Below, one piece after another: positions 1 to 9,045 of a DNA stretch of 64,000 nucleotides; positions within the stretch are counted from its first letter, which is position 1; each line of letters begins with the position of its first letter. The DNA is from JAICNG01 sp035249985 (GTDB taxonomy: Bacteria > Gemmatimonadota > Gemmatimonadetes > Gemmatimonadales > Gemmatimonadaceae). The stretch is from assembly GCA_035249985.1 (NCBI GenBank), contig DATFFP010000057.1, forward strand, positions 1 through 64,000, in the 5' to 3' direction. The notes beneath the pieces were generated by a model. It made no database searches. It worked only from the letters and a program-made list of their open reading frames with translations, and had not been told where the DNA came from. The position numbers and the translations under genes were made by a program.

Positions 1-1199
1 ATCGTCGCTCGATCCCCGGCGCCGCACGCAATGGCACGAAGCAGGAAGTTGAGCAGTGCCTGACCAGTGGCGACATCATCCGCGACGTCGCGAGGCGCGT
101 CTCCCTCCGTGACCGTCTCGAGAAACCTCCCGAGGCGACGCGACGCTGCGTCGAGCCCGGTGAGATAAAACGCGTACAGCGCGGCATACCGGCTTACGAG
201 CTGAGCGGGATGAAGGTCCCACCCCGAGTAGATTCCCAGCTTCAACGCGTGCTTCACATCGCCATGGTGAAGGCGCCAGGCTTCGTGAACACGCTCGGCC
301 GGCGGGACTGGAAGAATCGCCGTCGATCCATCGCTCACGCGCACGCCGGTGCCCGCGAGCGCTGCCTGCATCACCAGCCGCGCGTGCTCACAGGCCGGAT
401 GTCGCTGCCGCTGGTGCGCGGCGGTGATACCGAGCGCCGCTGTGTAGTCATACGTGCCGAGCGACGCGGCGACGAGGCGACCCCGGGCGGCGTCGACGTA
501 GCTCGGGAGCGGGCACCGGCCATCCCAATCCATGAGTGCCCGCGGGGTCTCGACCATGATCTCGATGCGAAGCGTTCCCCCATCGAGCCCGATCCGTTGC
601 TCCATCGCCTCGAGATGACCGGCGAAATACGCGACCTGCTCGGTGACGGTCACCTTTGCGAGGGTCACGATGAAGGCGCCGGGCAGCGCTCCACTTCCAG
701 CCAGAACGCTCTGGATGAAGAGATCGGTGGTCTGCAGCGAGCGCGCCGCGAGCTCGCGCGTCAGCGGCTTGACGCGAAGCCCGAACGTAGGCGGAAGTGC
801 GCCCGCCTTCATGGCCGCGACGGTCGCGTCTGCACATCGCAGAGCCTCGGCGTCTTCCACCGCGTCCGGATGCGTGCCGAAGCCGTCCTCGAAGTCGATG
901 CGATAGTCCTCGAGAGGCTCGGTCTCGAGCTTCCGTCGTACGCGCCGGTGGACGTCGTCGGCAAATGCGCGCTCCCGCCCGCTGAACATCATGGCGCGGG
1001 CAATCGCGTCACCGTCCGGCGCAAAAGCCTCCAGCGCATCGAGCGCGCGCCGCTGGATCGATGCGATCGTGTCGGCGCGGAAGTGCTGTGCCCCTTCGAT
1101 GAACGATTGCACCGGCTGGCGATCCGGACGTTCGCCTGGGTGCCGTCTCACGTACTCGTCGTTCGCCGCCTCGAGGGACTGGCGATCGCGCGATGTCAC
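1..1199 (-). CDS. DUF6986 aldolase/citrate-lyase-like protein, 3' end cut by window
   Basis: This is an open reading frame of about 399 codons that runs off the left edge. It starts at a GTG whose bases overlap the stop of the upstream DHH gene (GTGA). The translation contains FSGRERAFADDVHRRV, RIDFEDGFG, IEIMVETPRALMDWDGR and ASLGTYDYTAALGI, in the order expected for the DUF6986 group of the HpcH/HpaI aldolase superfamily. The acidic residues in DFEDGFG and in VETPRAL are candidate metal ligands. The substrate is not known to me. Family call is fairly sure, function is not. Confidence 0.8.
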   Translation of the reverse strand, partial: MTSRDRQSLEAANDEYVRRHPGERPDRQPVQSFIEGAQHFRADTIASIQRRALDALEAFAPDGDAIARAMMFSGRERAFADDVHRRVRRKLETEPLEDYRIDFEDGFGTHPDAVEDAEALRCADATVAAMKAGALPPTFGLRVKPLTRELAARSLQTTDLFIQSVLAGSGALPGAFIVTLAKVTVTEQVAYFAGHLEAMEQRIGLDGGTLRIEIMVETPRALMDWDGRCPLPSYVDAARGRLVAASLGTYDYTAALGITAAHQRQRHPACEHARLVMQAALAGTGVRVSDGSTAILPVPPAERVHEAWRLHHGDVKHALKLGIYSGWDLHPAQLVSRYAALYAFYLTGLDAASRRLGRFLETVTEGDAPRDVADDVATGQALLNFLLRAIACGAGDRAT

Positions 1200-2608
1200 G
1201 TGCGCGGTCGGCGGGCGCGGGATGCGGGAGCAAGCGCGCGACGAATCGCGCGCGCGATGCTCATCTCCAGTCCACGGTCGCCGTGCGCCTCGTGGGTGCG
1301 CCGCCAATCGACCAGCCGAACCACCGCCTTGGCCATGACCGCGTGGCCACCTGCACTCCCGTAGCGGTCGAACGCGTCGCGAAGACGATCGCCCAGCTTC
1401 GCGCCAGGCCAGAGCGCCCGAGCACTCATCACCACCCGATCGTGAAAGACGCCGGAGACGACGCCGATGTTGGCACCTTCGATCCCGAGACAGAACTCGG
1501 CGAGCTGCGCGACGATGTGCTCCTGATCCTCCGGCAAGCGGCCCAGGTGCACGTGCGCGAGGCCCCGCGCGACGTGTGCGTGCTGGAGCGCCAGGCCAAA
1601 ACGTCGCAGGGTCGCCGCCGAATAGGACGGATGCTGAATACGTCGCAGCAGCGAATGGTCGGCGCGCGGGAAGAGGTACGCGAACATCTCGAGGTCGTCA
1701 TCGCTCGCGGCTCGGGAGAGCGACTTCGTATCGGTGATGATCCCATAGAGCAGCGCCGTCGCGAGCTCGCGCGTGAGCGGTTCATCTCCGTCCGCGAGCA
1801 GATACTCGGCCGCGATCGTCGCGCTCGCTCCGTACCAGGGGCGCACATCCTTGAAGCGCGCGCGAAAGGTACCCGACGGGGGGTGGTGGTCGATGACGGC
1901 GGCGACGTCCGAGACGTGGCCATCGAAGTACGGCGGCTGCACATCGACGAGAATGAGGTTCTCGTGCTTCTCGAGCGATCGCGCCGAGATGTGCTCGATG
2001 CGAATGCCCAGCTCGTCGATCAGCCGCCGATTCTCGGGCCGCGTCACGCGACCGCAGGTCATGATGGGCGCCTCGGCGGCCCCAGCGCCAAGTACGGTGC
2101 GCAGGGCGAGTGCCGACGCGATCGCATCGGGGTCGGGATCGTGCTGGAGCAGGAAGGCGCACGACCGTGCGCCGCGGAGCGCGCGCCGAAACCGCTCGGC
2201 CTTGCGACGCGCGATCACGCGATCGAGCACGTTCTCGACCGCGTCGGCGAGCAGCTCGCCCTCGTCGATCCAGGCGATGCCGCCGCGCACACCCGTGCGG
2301 CGTCGGCCCCGCACCCGGTCGATGACGAGCACCGGCGCTTTGGGAAGCTGGCGATGAACGGCGCTCGCGACACGCTTCGCCTGCTCCTCATCGCCGAGGT
2401 CGACGACGACCGTCACGTCGCGCGCACGGACGGCATCGTAGGTCGCGGGCACCGTGGGGTCACCGCGCAGGCCTACGCACCAGCGCGGCGCGGACGCCCC
2501 GTTGGTGAGCCACAGGTGAACGCGCCGTCCGGCGAGCGCACTCCGCCGCAACGCCAGAAAGCGTGCGGGTTGGTCTGAGATGAGGAGAACGGGACCCCGA
2601 ACCGCCAT
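1196..2608 (-). CDS. DHH family phosphoesterase with N-terminal nucleotide-binding domain
   Basis: A 470-residue protein. The first ~130 residues look like a Rossmann-type domain (RGPVLLISD, then VVVDLGDEEQ). The DHH domain follows, with HDPDPDAIASALAL (about 150-165), LVDVQPPY and AVIDHHPPSG (about 225), and a C-terminal DHHA1 region with GSAGGHAVMAKA. The set of Asp and His residues is that of NrnA/RecJ-type two-metal phosphodiesterases that degrade short oligonucleotides or pAp. The added N-terminal domain suggests ligand control, which is inference. ATG start; the stop overlaps the next gene by 4 bases. Confidence 0.85.
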   Translation of the reverse strand: MAVRGPVLLISDQPARFLALRRSALAGRRVHLWLTNGASAPRWCVGLRGDPTVPATYDAVRARDVTVVVDLGDEEQAKRVASAVHRQLPKAPVLVIDRVRGRRRTGVRGGIAWIDEGELLADAVENVLDRVIARRKAERFRRALRGARSCAFLLQHDPDPDAIASALALRTVLGAGAAEAPIMTCGRVTRPENRRLIDELGIRIEHISARSLEKHENLILVDVQPPYFDGHVSDVAAVIDHHPPSGTFRARFKDVRPWYGASATIAAEYLLADGDEPLTRELATALLYGIITDTKSLSRAASDDDLEMFAYLFPRADHSLLRRIQHPSYSAATLRRFGLALQHAHVARGLAHVHLGRLPEDQEHIVAQLAEFCLGIEGANIGVVSGVFHDRVVMSARALWPGAKLGDRLRDAFDRYGSAGGHAVMAKAVVRLVDWRRTHEAHGDRGLEMSIARAIRRALAPASRARRPRT

Positions 2609-2675
2609 GCGCCTTGCCGAGAGAAACGGTGAGACCTAGCTTGGCCGCCGACCCAATCTACCGAGGAAGATCAGC

Positions 2676-3383
2676 ATGAAAGACCCGATCCGCCACTTCG
2701 TCGCCGAGTTCGTCGGTACCTTCGCGCTCGTCTTCATTGGCGGCGGGGCGATCGTGCTCTCGAAGATGCCAGGGTCGAACGTGGGCTTGGTAGAGGTCGC
2801 CCTCGCGCACGGACTCATTCTGGCGGTCATGGTGACCGCGCTGATGCGGATCTCGGGGCACTTCAATCCCGCGGTCACGATCGCGTTTCTCACGACACGG
2901 CGCATCGGGCCCTTCATGGCCGTGGTGTACGTGCTCGCGCAGCTGTTGGGAGCGATGCTGGCCGCGTACGCCCTCAAGGCAGGAACGCCAGCGATGCTGT
3001 TCGAGGCAGCGCGTGGCGGGGGACAGGCCGTGTCGCTCGACATCACGACCGGGCAAGCCTTCATGCTCGAGGCGATCGCGACGTTCTTCCTCGTGTTCGT
3101 GATCTTCGGCACCGCCGTCGATCCGAAGGCCCCGCGTGTTGGTGGCTTCGCCATCGGCCTCACGATCGCCGCCGACATTCTGGCCATCGGCCCTTTCACC
3201 GGCGCGTCGATGAACCCGGCGCGCTCATTCGGACCGGCGATCGCGACGAATATCTGGGAGGGTCACCTGATTTACTGGATCGGCCCGATCGTCGGAGGAA
3301 TCATCGCCGCGCAGCTGTACGAGTGGGTGCTCATGCGGCATCCGGTCGAGCCGGTCGAGCATGGCCCGGTGGAGCCCATCTAG
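2676..3383 (+). CDS. aqpZ: MIP family channel, water-type aquaporin
   Basis: 235 residues with six hydrophobic helices and the two half-helix signatures HFNPAVT (about residue 67) and SMNPARSFGPA (about 188). Ser after the second NPAR, where glycerol facilitators carry Asp, points to a water channel. It is an inner-membrane protein. The ATG follows an AGGAAGATCAGC stretch that can act as ribosome binding site. It stands alone, divergent from the DHH gene. The gene symbol is assigned by similarity to AqpZ. Confidence 0.88.
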   Translation: MKDPIRHFVAEFVGTFALVFIGGGAIVLSKMPGSNVGLVEVALAHGLILAVMVTALMRISGHFNPAVTIAFLTTRRIGPFMAVVYVLAQLLGAMLAAYALKAGTPAMLFEAARGGGQAVSLDITTGQAFMLEAIATFFLVFVIFGTAVDPKAPRVGGFAIGLTIAADILAIGPFTGASMNPARSFGPAIATNIWEGHLIYWIGPIVGGIIAAQLYEWVLMRHPVEPVEHGPVEPI

Positions 3384-3651
3384 AGGCAGAGGTCCATGCC
3401 CCACTGCTCCCGAACCGCCCGCAGCCTCGCTCGCGTCCACTCCGAGTGCGCCGGACGCGCGCCGGCGATCATGTTGACGTAGCCGACACCCGTCGCGTCG
3501 CCGGCGACGACGGTGTGCAAGCGCTCGATCCAGTCCGTCGCCTCCGCGGCAGCCTGTTGTTCCGCGCATAGGACACGCCTGTCGTCGATCCCTCGATCAG
3601 CCCATCAAACGATCGAGCGCGGGTCGCGGAAAGGGCGGCGCTGCGTAGCAT
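3380..3651 (-). pseudogene. Possible frameshifted small gene
   Basis: On the minus strand AGGAG precedes an ATG at 3651 that opens MLRSAALSATRARSFDGL, continuing to STTGVSYARNN. A different frame then carries a protein-like C-terminus, EATDWIERLHTVVAG to REQWGMDLCL, that stops at 3380-3382, overlapping the aquaporin stop. The second frame has no start of its own. One frameshift near 3545 would join them into ~90 residues. It could equally be chance; I recognise no family. Confidence 0.25.
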
Positions 3652-3841
3652 CCTGATCTCCTGTCGTCGAACGTGCTCGTGAATTGCCTCTCTATCACAC
3701 GTCGAACGACTCGCGCTGAAATCGCCATCCGGTTCGCGCTCACCGCCTTGACGCCCTAAGCATGCGAGTTGCATCGGTTTACGTGATCGTCATCGGGGGC
3801 GCGCTCCGGCGTGCTTCCCTTCACCCCACGCGCGGCTGACC
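3652..3841. other. Non-coding stretch between aquaporin and dynamin genes
   Basis: Apart from the doubtful small gene to its left, the roughly 460 bases between the aquaporin stop and the dynamin start hold no reading frame I can support, no palindromic element and no clear promoter. Confidence 0.4.
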
Positions 3842-5644
3842 GTGGAACAGGTTCTCACTCGACAGCAGGGCGAGCTCGTCGCACTGGAGCGCCAGCTGGT
3901 GCTGCGGGTGCGGGATGCGCTCGGGCGCGCCGATGGGTCGCGCGCGGATCTCGACCGTTTGGCATCGCTTGTTGGTGAGATGGATGAGTTGTTCCTGCTC
4001 GTCGTCGTCGGCGAATACAACAGCGGCAAGAGCACGTTCATCAACGCGCTGCTCGGCGACGAGGTATTCGCGATGGGGGATCTTCCGACGACGCGCGCGA
4101 TTTCGATCCTTCGCTACGGTGAGACGGCGGCGCCGGAAGCGATTGGAGACAACACATACCTGTACCAGTACCCGCTCGACCTGCTGCGCGACCTTCACAT
4201 CGTCGATACGCCCGGCACCAATTCCATCGAGCGCATGGAAGAGGCGCTCACCCGCGAGTTCGTGCCGCGCGCCGATCTCGTGCTCTTCGTGACCAGTCTT
4301 CTGCAGCCGCTCACAGCGAGCGAGCTCGACTTCCTCGCCCACATTCGCGAGTGGGGCAAGAAGGTCGTCTTCATCGTGAATGGCGTGGATCGGCGAAACT
4401 CGGACGAGCAGATCGATCGCGTCCGCGAGTATCTCACGCGCGAGATTCAAACGCGACTCGGGGCTGCCACGCCGACGCTGTATTTCATTAGTGCGTTGCA
4501 ATCGCTCCGAACGAAGGTGGGTGCCCGCCGGGGAGCGCCGGGCCAAAGTTCCTCGGAGGCCTCGCCCGTTGCCGTCGCCGAGCTGGATCCGCGGAACGAG
4601 TATCCCGCTCTCGAGCGCTACGTGTTGAAGACCCTGCGCGAGACCGATCGCGTACGTCTCAAGCTGCTCACACCTCTGGGCGTTCTCCGGAATCTGCTGA
4701 AACGGAACGTGGCCGCGCTCGACAGTCGCCTCGTCGTCGTGCACGAGGATGCGCGCGTGCTGGGCTCCATCCGGGCCCAGCTCGAGGCGTACTCGAAGGA
4801 GATGCGGACGGATGCCGAGCGCTACCTCCTCGAAGTGCGCAACGTGCTCTACGAGATGGAGCGTCGCGGGCGATCGTGGTTCGAGCGGACGATCCGGATC
4901 GGCAATGTCAACTTCCTCCGCAACAGGGATGCGGTGGAGAACCGCTTCCGCGCGGACGTCGTTCAGGATTCGCCGCAGGCCATCGAAGGCGTCGTGCACC
5001 GCATGGTCGACTGGACGGTACAGCGCAATCTGAAGCTCTGGAGCAGCGTGTTCGCCGAGCTGGACGCGCATACGGCGCGGCTTCGCGAGTCGGGGGCGCT
5101 GGCGCCGCACGGCGACACCGAGTTCCAGTACAACCGCGAAGAGCTATTCGCGCGTCTGCGCGAGCCCGTGGAACGGCGGCTCGGCGAATTCGATACGGAA
5201 CGGGAAGCGCGCCAGATTGTCGACTCGGTGAAGGAAGCCGTCACGGCCGCGCTCGGGGTGAACGTGCTCGCCCTCGGGCTTGGGGGTGTGCTCGTCGCCG
5301 CCTTCACGACGGCCGCGCTCGACGTCACGGGCGTTCTCACCGCGACCATTTTCGCCATCGCCGGCTGGCTGATCATCCCCGCGCGCCGGCGAAAGCTGGT
5401 CGCGGAGTTCGAGGCGAAGATCGAAAAGCTGAACGAAGATCTCGCCACGCTCCTCAGCACCAAGTTCGAGGAGCAGCTCACGCGGTACGAGCGGCAGCTA
5501 CTGGAGGTCGTTGCGCCTTACGAGCGCTTTCTCGAGACCGAGCGGGCGAAGCTCGAGAGCGGGCTCGAGGAGCTGCGACAGGCGGAGCGGGAAGTCGCAG
5601 CGTTGGAGCAGCGAGTCGTCGAGACTTTTCCGGAAGGGGGCTAG
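3842..5644 (+). CDS. Bacterial dynamin-like GTPase
   Basis: 600 residues. The GTPase domain has G1 GEYNSGKST (57-65), a threonine-containing switch (DLPTTRA, ~80), G3 DTPGTNS (~122) and a G4-like VNGVDR (~180). Long helical segments follow, then a hydrophobic hairpin near 470-520 (NVLALGLGGVLVAAF, then GVLTATIFAIAGWLI) that would be the membrane paddle, and a C-terminal coiled coil rich in Glu and Arg. This is the layout of bacterial dynamin-like proteins that bind and remodel membranes. GTG start without a convincing ribosome site. Many such proteins are encoded as pairs; here there is only one. Confidence 0.85.
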   Translation: MEQVLTRQQGELVALERQLVLRVRDALGRADGSRADLDRLASLVGEMDELFLLVVVGEYNSGKSTFINALLGDEVFAMGDLPTTRAISILRYGETAAPEAIGDNTYLYQYPLDLLRDLHIVDTPGTNSIERMEEALTREFVPRADLVLFVTSLLQPLTASELDFLAHIREWGKKVVFIVNGVDRRNSDEQIDRVREYLTREIQTRLGAATPTLYFISALQSLRTKVGARRGAPGQSSSEASPVAVAELDPRNEYPALERYVLKTLRETDRVRLKLLTPLGVLRNLLKRNVAALDSRLVVVHEDARVLGSIRAQLEAYSKEMRTDAERYLLEVRNVLYEMERRGRSWFERTIRIGNVNFLRNRDAVENRFRADVVQDSPQAIEGVVHRMVDWTVQRNLKLWSSVFAELDAHTARLRESGALAPHGDTEFQYNREELFARLREPVERRLGEFDTEREARQIVDSVKEAVTAALGVNVLALGLGGVLVAAFTTAALDVTGVLTATIFAIAGWLIIPARRRKLVAEFEAKIEKLNEDLATLLSTKFEEQLTRYERQLLEVVAPYERFLETERAKLESGLEELRQAEREVAALEQRVVETFPEGG

Positions 5645-7432
5645 ATGCTAGAGGCGCTAAAGGCGCTAAGGGCGCTCAAGGCGCTGGGCGCCCTGGGGGG
5701 ACTGTTGATAGCCTCGTCAACGCGGCTCGACGCCCAGGAAGCGGATCTCATTCTCCGCAACGCACGCATCTGGACCGCGGATTCCGCACGCCCCCGGGCG
5801 CAGGCGCTGGCCGTTCGCGGCGAGCGCCTGCTCGCCGTTGGCACTGACGCCGACGTCGAGAAATATCGCTCGCCTCGCACGCGCCTCATCGACGCCGGTG
5901 GGCGGTTCGTCACGCCGGGGTTCATCGACGATCACACGCACTTCAGCCAGGCGGGCGCGCTTCTCATCGGCGCGAACCTCCTCGACGTGAGCTCGCCAGC
6001 CGCGTTCGCAACGCGGGTGAAGGCGGCCGTCGCGCGGATGAGTCCGGGCGCATGGCTGACGGGCGGAGACTGGGGGGCGTACGAGGATTGGTCCGCGAAC
6101 AGCACCGGGGCAGCCGCGGCCGCCAACGCACCTCAGCCCAGGCGGTTCTCGCCCGATCGCACGATGATCGACTCGATCAGTGGCGCGACGCCGGTGCTTC
6201 TCAATCGGTGGGACAGGAGCGCCTGGCTCGCGAATGAGCACGCGCTCAGGCGGGCGGCGCTCTCGTGTGAGCGGCCAGTTCGCGGTCTGGAGTGCGTCAA
6301 CGGCCGCGCGACGGGCCGCGTCGCCGACTCGGCGTTGGCGCGCGTGCGAGCATCGATCGCCGCCAAGACGTTCGATCAGCGACTGCGTGAGGCGCGTGCG
6401 GCCCAGCAGCACCTCGCCGAGCTCGGCGTCACGACGATCCACGACATCACGCCGCCGTTTCAGCTTCCGGTGTACACGGCGCTCAAGGAGCGCGGCGAGC
6501 TCACCGTCCGCGTGTTCGCGCGCCCGACGCTCGACAAGTGGAGGCACCTCACGTACGCCGGTATTTCGCCAGGCTTTGGCGACGACTGGATTCGCGTTCG
6601 CGCGCTCAAGGGTTTCGTCGACGGGATTCAGGGCAACTCGACAGCGAGATTCTACGAGCCGCAGCTGCACTCGGGAAAACGCGGGGAATGGCGTGACAGC
6701 ACCAACACGGGCGCGACCGATGGGCCCGGCTCAGGGATGCAGCCCACTGGCAACATGGAGCGCCTGCTCTTCGGCCTCGACTCGGCGGGATGGTGGGCCA
6801 ACGTCCACGCGATCGGGGATGAGGCCATCGACACGCTGCTCACGATCATGGAAAAAGTGATCGCGACCAACGGTCCCAGGGAGCGGCGGTGGCGAATCAT
6901 TCACTCGCAGGTCATCCGCAACGCCGCCGTCGCGCAGCGCTACAAGCGCCTCGGCATCATCGCCGAGGTGCAGCCGTATCACGCGATCGACGACATGCGC
7001 TGGATGGAGGAGCGCATCGGCGCGCGCGCGCGATGGGCGTACGCATTTCGCACCTTCCGCGACGCGGGCGTCCCGCTGTTGTTCGGCTCCGACTGGCCCG
7101 GGACGAATGCGAGCTGGTACACGGCCAACCCGATGGTCATTCTCTACGCGGCGGTGACGCGACAGACCGTCGATGGCAAGCCGGACGGCGGATGGTTCCC
7201 CGAGGAGCGACTCGACCTCGAGACGAGCCTGCGCAGCTACACGATCAACAATGCCTGGGCGGAGGGGGAGGAGGCACACAAAGGCTCGCTGGCGCCGGGG
7301 AAGCTGGCCGACTTCGTGATCATCGATCGCGATCTCTTCACGATTTCACCGGTGCAGATCAAGGATGCGAAGGTGTTGTTGACGGTCGTCGGCGGGCGTG
7401 TCGTACACGCAACGACGCCGTTCGCTCGATAG
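5645..7432 (+). CDS. Secreted amidohydrolase, YtcJ-like
   Basis: 595 residues. The ATG directly follows the dynamin stop. A hydrophobic leader (ALKALRALKALGALGGLLIA, then SSTRLDAQ) precedes the amidohydrolase-3 fold: LILRNARIWTADS, GFIDDHTHF (first metal-ligand pair), an internal HAIGDEAIDT, QPYHAIDDMRWM and FGSDWPGTNASW. The family hydrolyses amide or cyclic N-acyl bonds; the substrate is unknown. The leader is encoded by a 9-base tandem repeat also found between genes (see the repeat at 5650). It faces a SusC/SusD pair in convergent orientation, so it might process a compound taken up by them, which is speculation. Confidence 0.82.
   Translation: MLEALKALRALKALGALGGLLIASSTRLDAQEADLILRNARIWTADSARPRAQALAVRGERLLAVGTDADVEKYRSPRTRLIDAGGRFVTPGFIDDHTHFSQAGALLIGANLLDVSSPAAFATRVKAAVARMSPGAWLTGGDWGAYEDWSANSTGAAAAANAPQPRRFSPDRTMIDSISGATPVLLNRWDRSAWLANEHALRRAALSCERPVRGLECVNGRATGRVADSALARVRASIAAKTFDQRLREARAAQQHLAELGVTTIHDITPPFQLPVYTALKERGELTVRVFARPTLDKWRHLTYAGISPGFGDDWIRVRALKGFVDGIQGNSTARFYEPQLHSGKRGEWRDSTNTGATDGPGSGMQPTGNMERLLFGLDSAGWWANVHAIGDEAIDTLLTIMEKVIATNGPRERRWRIIHSQVIRNAAVAQRYKRLGIIAEVQPYHAIDDMRWMEERIGARARWAYAFRTFRDAGVPLLFGSDWPGTNASWYTANPMVILYAAVTRQTVDGKPDGGWFPEERLDLETSLRSYTINNAWAEGEEAHKGSLAPGKLADFVIIDRDLFTISPVQIKDAKVLLTVVGGRVVHATTPFAR
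5650..5694 (+). repeat. B-family 9-base tandem repeat inside the amidohydrolase leader
   Basis: Four to five units of AGGCGCTAA type (AGGCGCTAA, AGGCGCTAA, GGGCGCTCA, AGGCGCTGG) with only a stub of the opposite arm. The unit is the same as in the intergenic B elements at 18548, 25117 and 49150. Because 9 is a multiple of 3 it reads as Ala-Leu-Lys/Arg repeats and forms the start of the signal peptide. Confidence 0.7.
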
Positions 7433-7440
7433 CTGCGATC

Positions 7441-7570
7441 AGGGGGCAGGAGCCAGGAGTCAGGAATCAGGGGGTGTCAGGGATAAGGTTTCAGGAGCTG
7501 CGCGAGCGTTCTCCTGGAACCTTTTCCCCGACACCCCCTGATCCCTATCTCCTGACTCCTGACTCCTAGC
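7441..7570. repeat. D-family palindromic heptad element, between convergent genes
   Basis: The left arm holds AGGAGTC/AGGAATC units and a GGGGGTGTC block, the right arm CTCCTGA units and GACACCCCCTG. The two arms are near-complementary over about 50 bases with a short loop near GCTGCGCGAGCG. It sits between the stops of the amidohydrolase and susD, and the susD stop is followed at once by the arm. A bidirectional 3'-end structure is likely. No T-tract. Confidence 0.8.
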
Positions 7571-9045
7571 TAGATCGAGCAGGGCGGCGTGAGGCCACGT
7601 GCGTCGCACTCCGTCGCCGGAATCAGCATGTGCGGGTGAATGACATCGTCGTCCCGGTCGAGCGGCAGGGTGTCGATCCGGTCGTAGCGCCGGGCATCGA
7701 TCCACCGCACTCCCTGGCTGAACATGAGCGACATGAGCCGGTTGTAGAGCAGCTCGGTGATGAATGCATCGTCCGAGCTGAGGGGTGTCAGCGTCGACGG
7801 GCCCAGCCCACCAGCGTGCAGGCGGATGAGGTTGATGTCCGAGACCGCCCCCGCCTTGTCGCCGGTGTTCCACCGGATCTCCGCGCGGAGCAGGAGCAGC
7901 TCCTCGTTCGTGATCCAGGGAATATCCGCCCCGGTATTGGCTGAGAAATTGGCATTGTTGTACAGAATCGGCTTCCAGGTCCCCACGAGCTCGTTGAGCG
8001 TGCGCACAGTATCGCCCGTAACGAGTGTGCGTGACAGGCGAATTGCCTTGCGTGTCAGCCGCAGGTCGGGCTGCCCGCCTGGCTGCAGTTGTACTCCCGT
8101 CACGATCGAGGGGTGCACCCAGTAGCGGAGGCTTGTCAGCGGCTCCGTGATCGGGTTGCTGAGCTCGCCGGCCACGCCTGTGTAGCCGTAATACACGCCG
8201 AGTGAAAGAGACCCGGGGAGTCCCGCGTCGGTGACGAAGGAGCCTGCCAGCGCCGTTGCCGCTTCGGCCCAGCAGGTTGTGCAGTCATCGAACGTGGCTC
8301 GGTGGACAAGGACCTTCGCGGCTAGCGCGCGATTGAATTGCGCGAAGGTGGCCGGCGTGGTGAAGCCCGTGTAGCCCGGGACGAAAGAAAACGGGAATGC
8401 GGTACCCCCAGCCTGCAGGTCCTCCAGCGCCTCGTCGAGCAGGTCGGACGCGGCTTCCCTCGCGGCTGCCGATGTCACCAGCGGCGCCGGTTCCGCCTCG
8501 ATCGGACGGTCGGTCTCGACGGGCAAGCCCGTCTCCCCGCTGCGAATTGCCAGCTTGTGCAGGTGCCACGCCTTGATCGTCTTGGCGAAGCCCTCCGATG
8601 CCCGCAGCTCGGTTTCCGCCGTTAGGTCCGGGGAGCTCCGCAGAACCGAGAGATACGTGTGTATCGTCCGGATCGCCCCATACTTCCCGAGCCACACGCC
8701 GCCAGCGCGCCCGCCCGGATCTTGCGGGCCGCTCAACTCCTCGCCCGTTTCGCGTGGATCGTTCCCCAGCAAGTTGTAGAGCTCACGGCCATAGAGTCCC
8801 CACTGCTGGATTTCACCAGCGAGGTCATTGAACGCCTCGATCTGGATGCCGATGGCGGTGCGGGCGAGCACCGCTCTCGAAGGCGCATTGGTGAGCTGAT
8901 CGTCAGTGGGCGCGTTCAGGTTCTCAACGTCGAAATCGCGGCACGCGGAGAGCGCGATTGCGCCAACGGCCGCCGCAGCCAGTGCGAGGCGCGCCGTACG
9001 GCGCCGCCCGCTCGCACCTTGAACTATTTTCAGGTCGATATTCAT
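7570..9045 (-). CDS. SusD/RagB family outer-membrane lipoprotein
   Basis: 491 residues from an ATG at 9045 that overlaps the SusC stop (TGATG). A signal peptide ends in the lipobox-like ALSAC, followed by DFDVENLNAPTDDQL, typical of SusD N-termini; helical repeats follow and a C-terminal IPATECDARGLTPP. SusD proteins cap a SusC channel on the cell surface and bind the incoming glycan or peptide. A longer open frame upstream has no signal peptide in place, so I prefer this start. Confidence 0.9.
   Translation of the reverse strand: MNIDLKIVQGASGRRRTARLALAAAAVGAIALSACRDFDVENLNAPTDDQLTNAPSRAVLARTAIGIQIEAFNDLAGEIQQWGLYGRELYNLLGNDPRETGEELSGPQDPGGRAGGVWLGKYGAIRTIHTYLSVLRSSPDLTAETELRASEGFAKTIKAWHLHKLAIRSGETGLPVETDRPIEAEPAPLVTSAAAREAASDLLDEALEDLQAGGTAFPFSFVPGYTGFTTPATFAQFNRALAAKVLVHRATFDDCTTCWAEAATALAGSFVTDAGLPGSLSLGVYYGYTGVAGELSNPITEPLTSLRYWVHPSIVTGVQLQPGGQPDLRLTRKAIRLSRTLVTGDTVRTLNELVGTWKPILYNNANFSANTGADIPWITNEELLLLRAEIRWNTGDKAGAVSDINLIRLHAGGLGPSTLTPLSSDDAFITELLYNRLMSLMFSQGVRWIDARRYDRIDTLPLDRDDDVIHPHMLIPATECDARGLTPPCSI

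Noticed and set aside
210..1364. Long plus-strand open frame over the DUF6986 gene
   Set aside because: The translation is Arg-rich and low in protein-like pattern, while the minus strand carries an unbroken family match; it is an antisense shadow of high GC.
1193..2578. 461-codon plus-strand open frame opposite the DHH gene
   Set aside because: Antisense shadow: the minus strand shows complete DHH motifs and the plus frame shows none.
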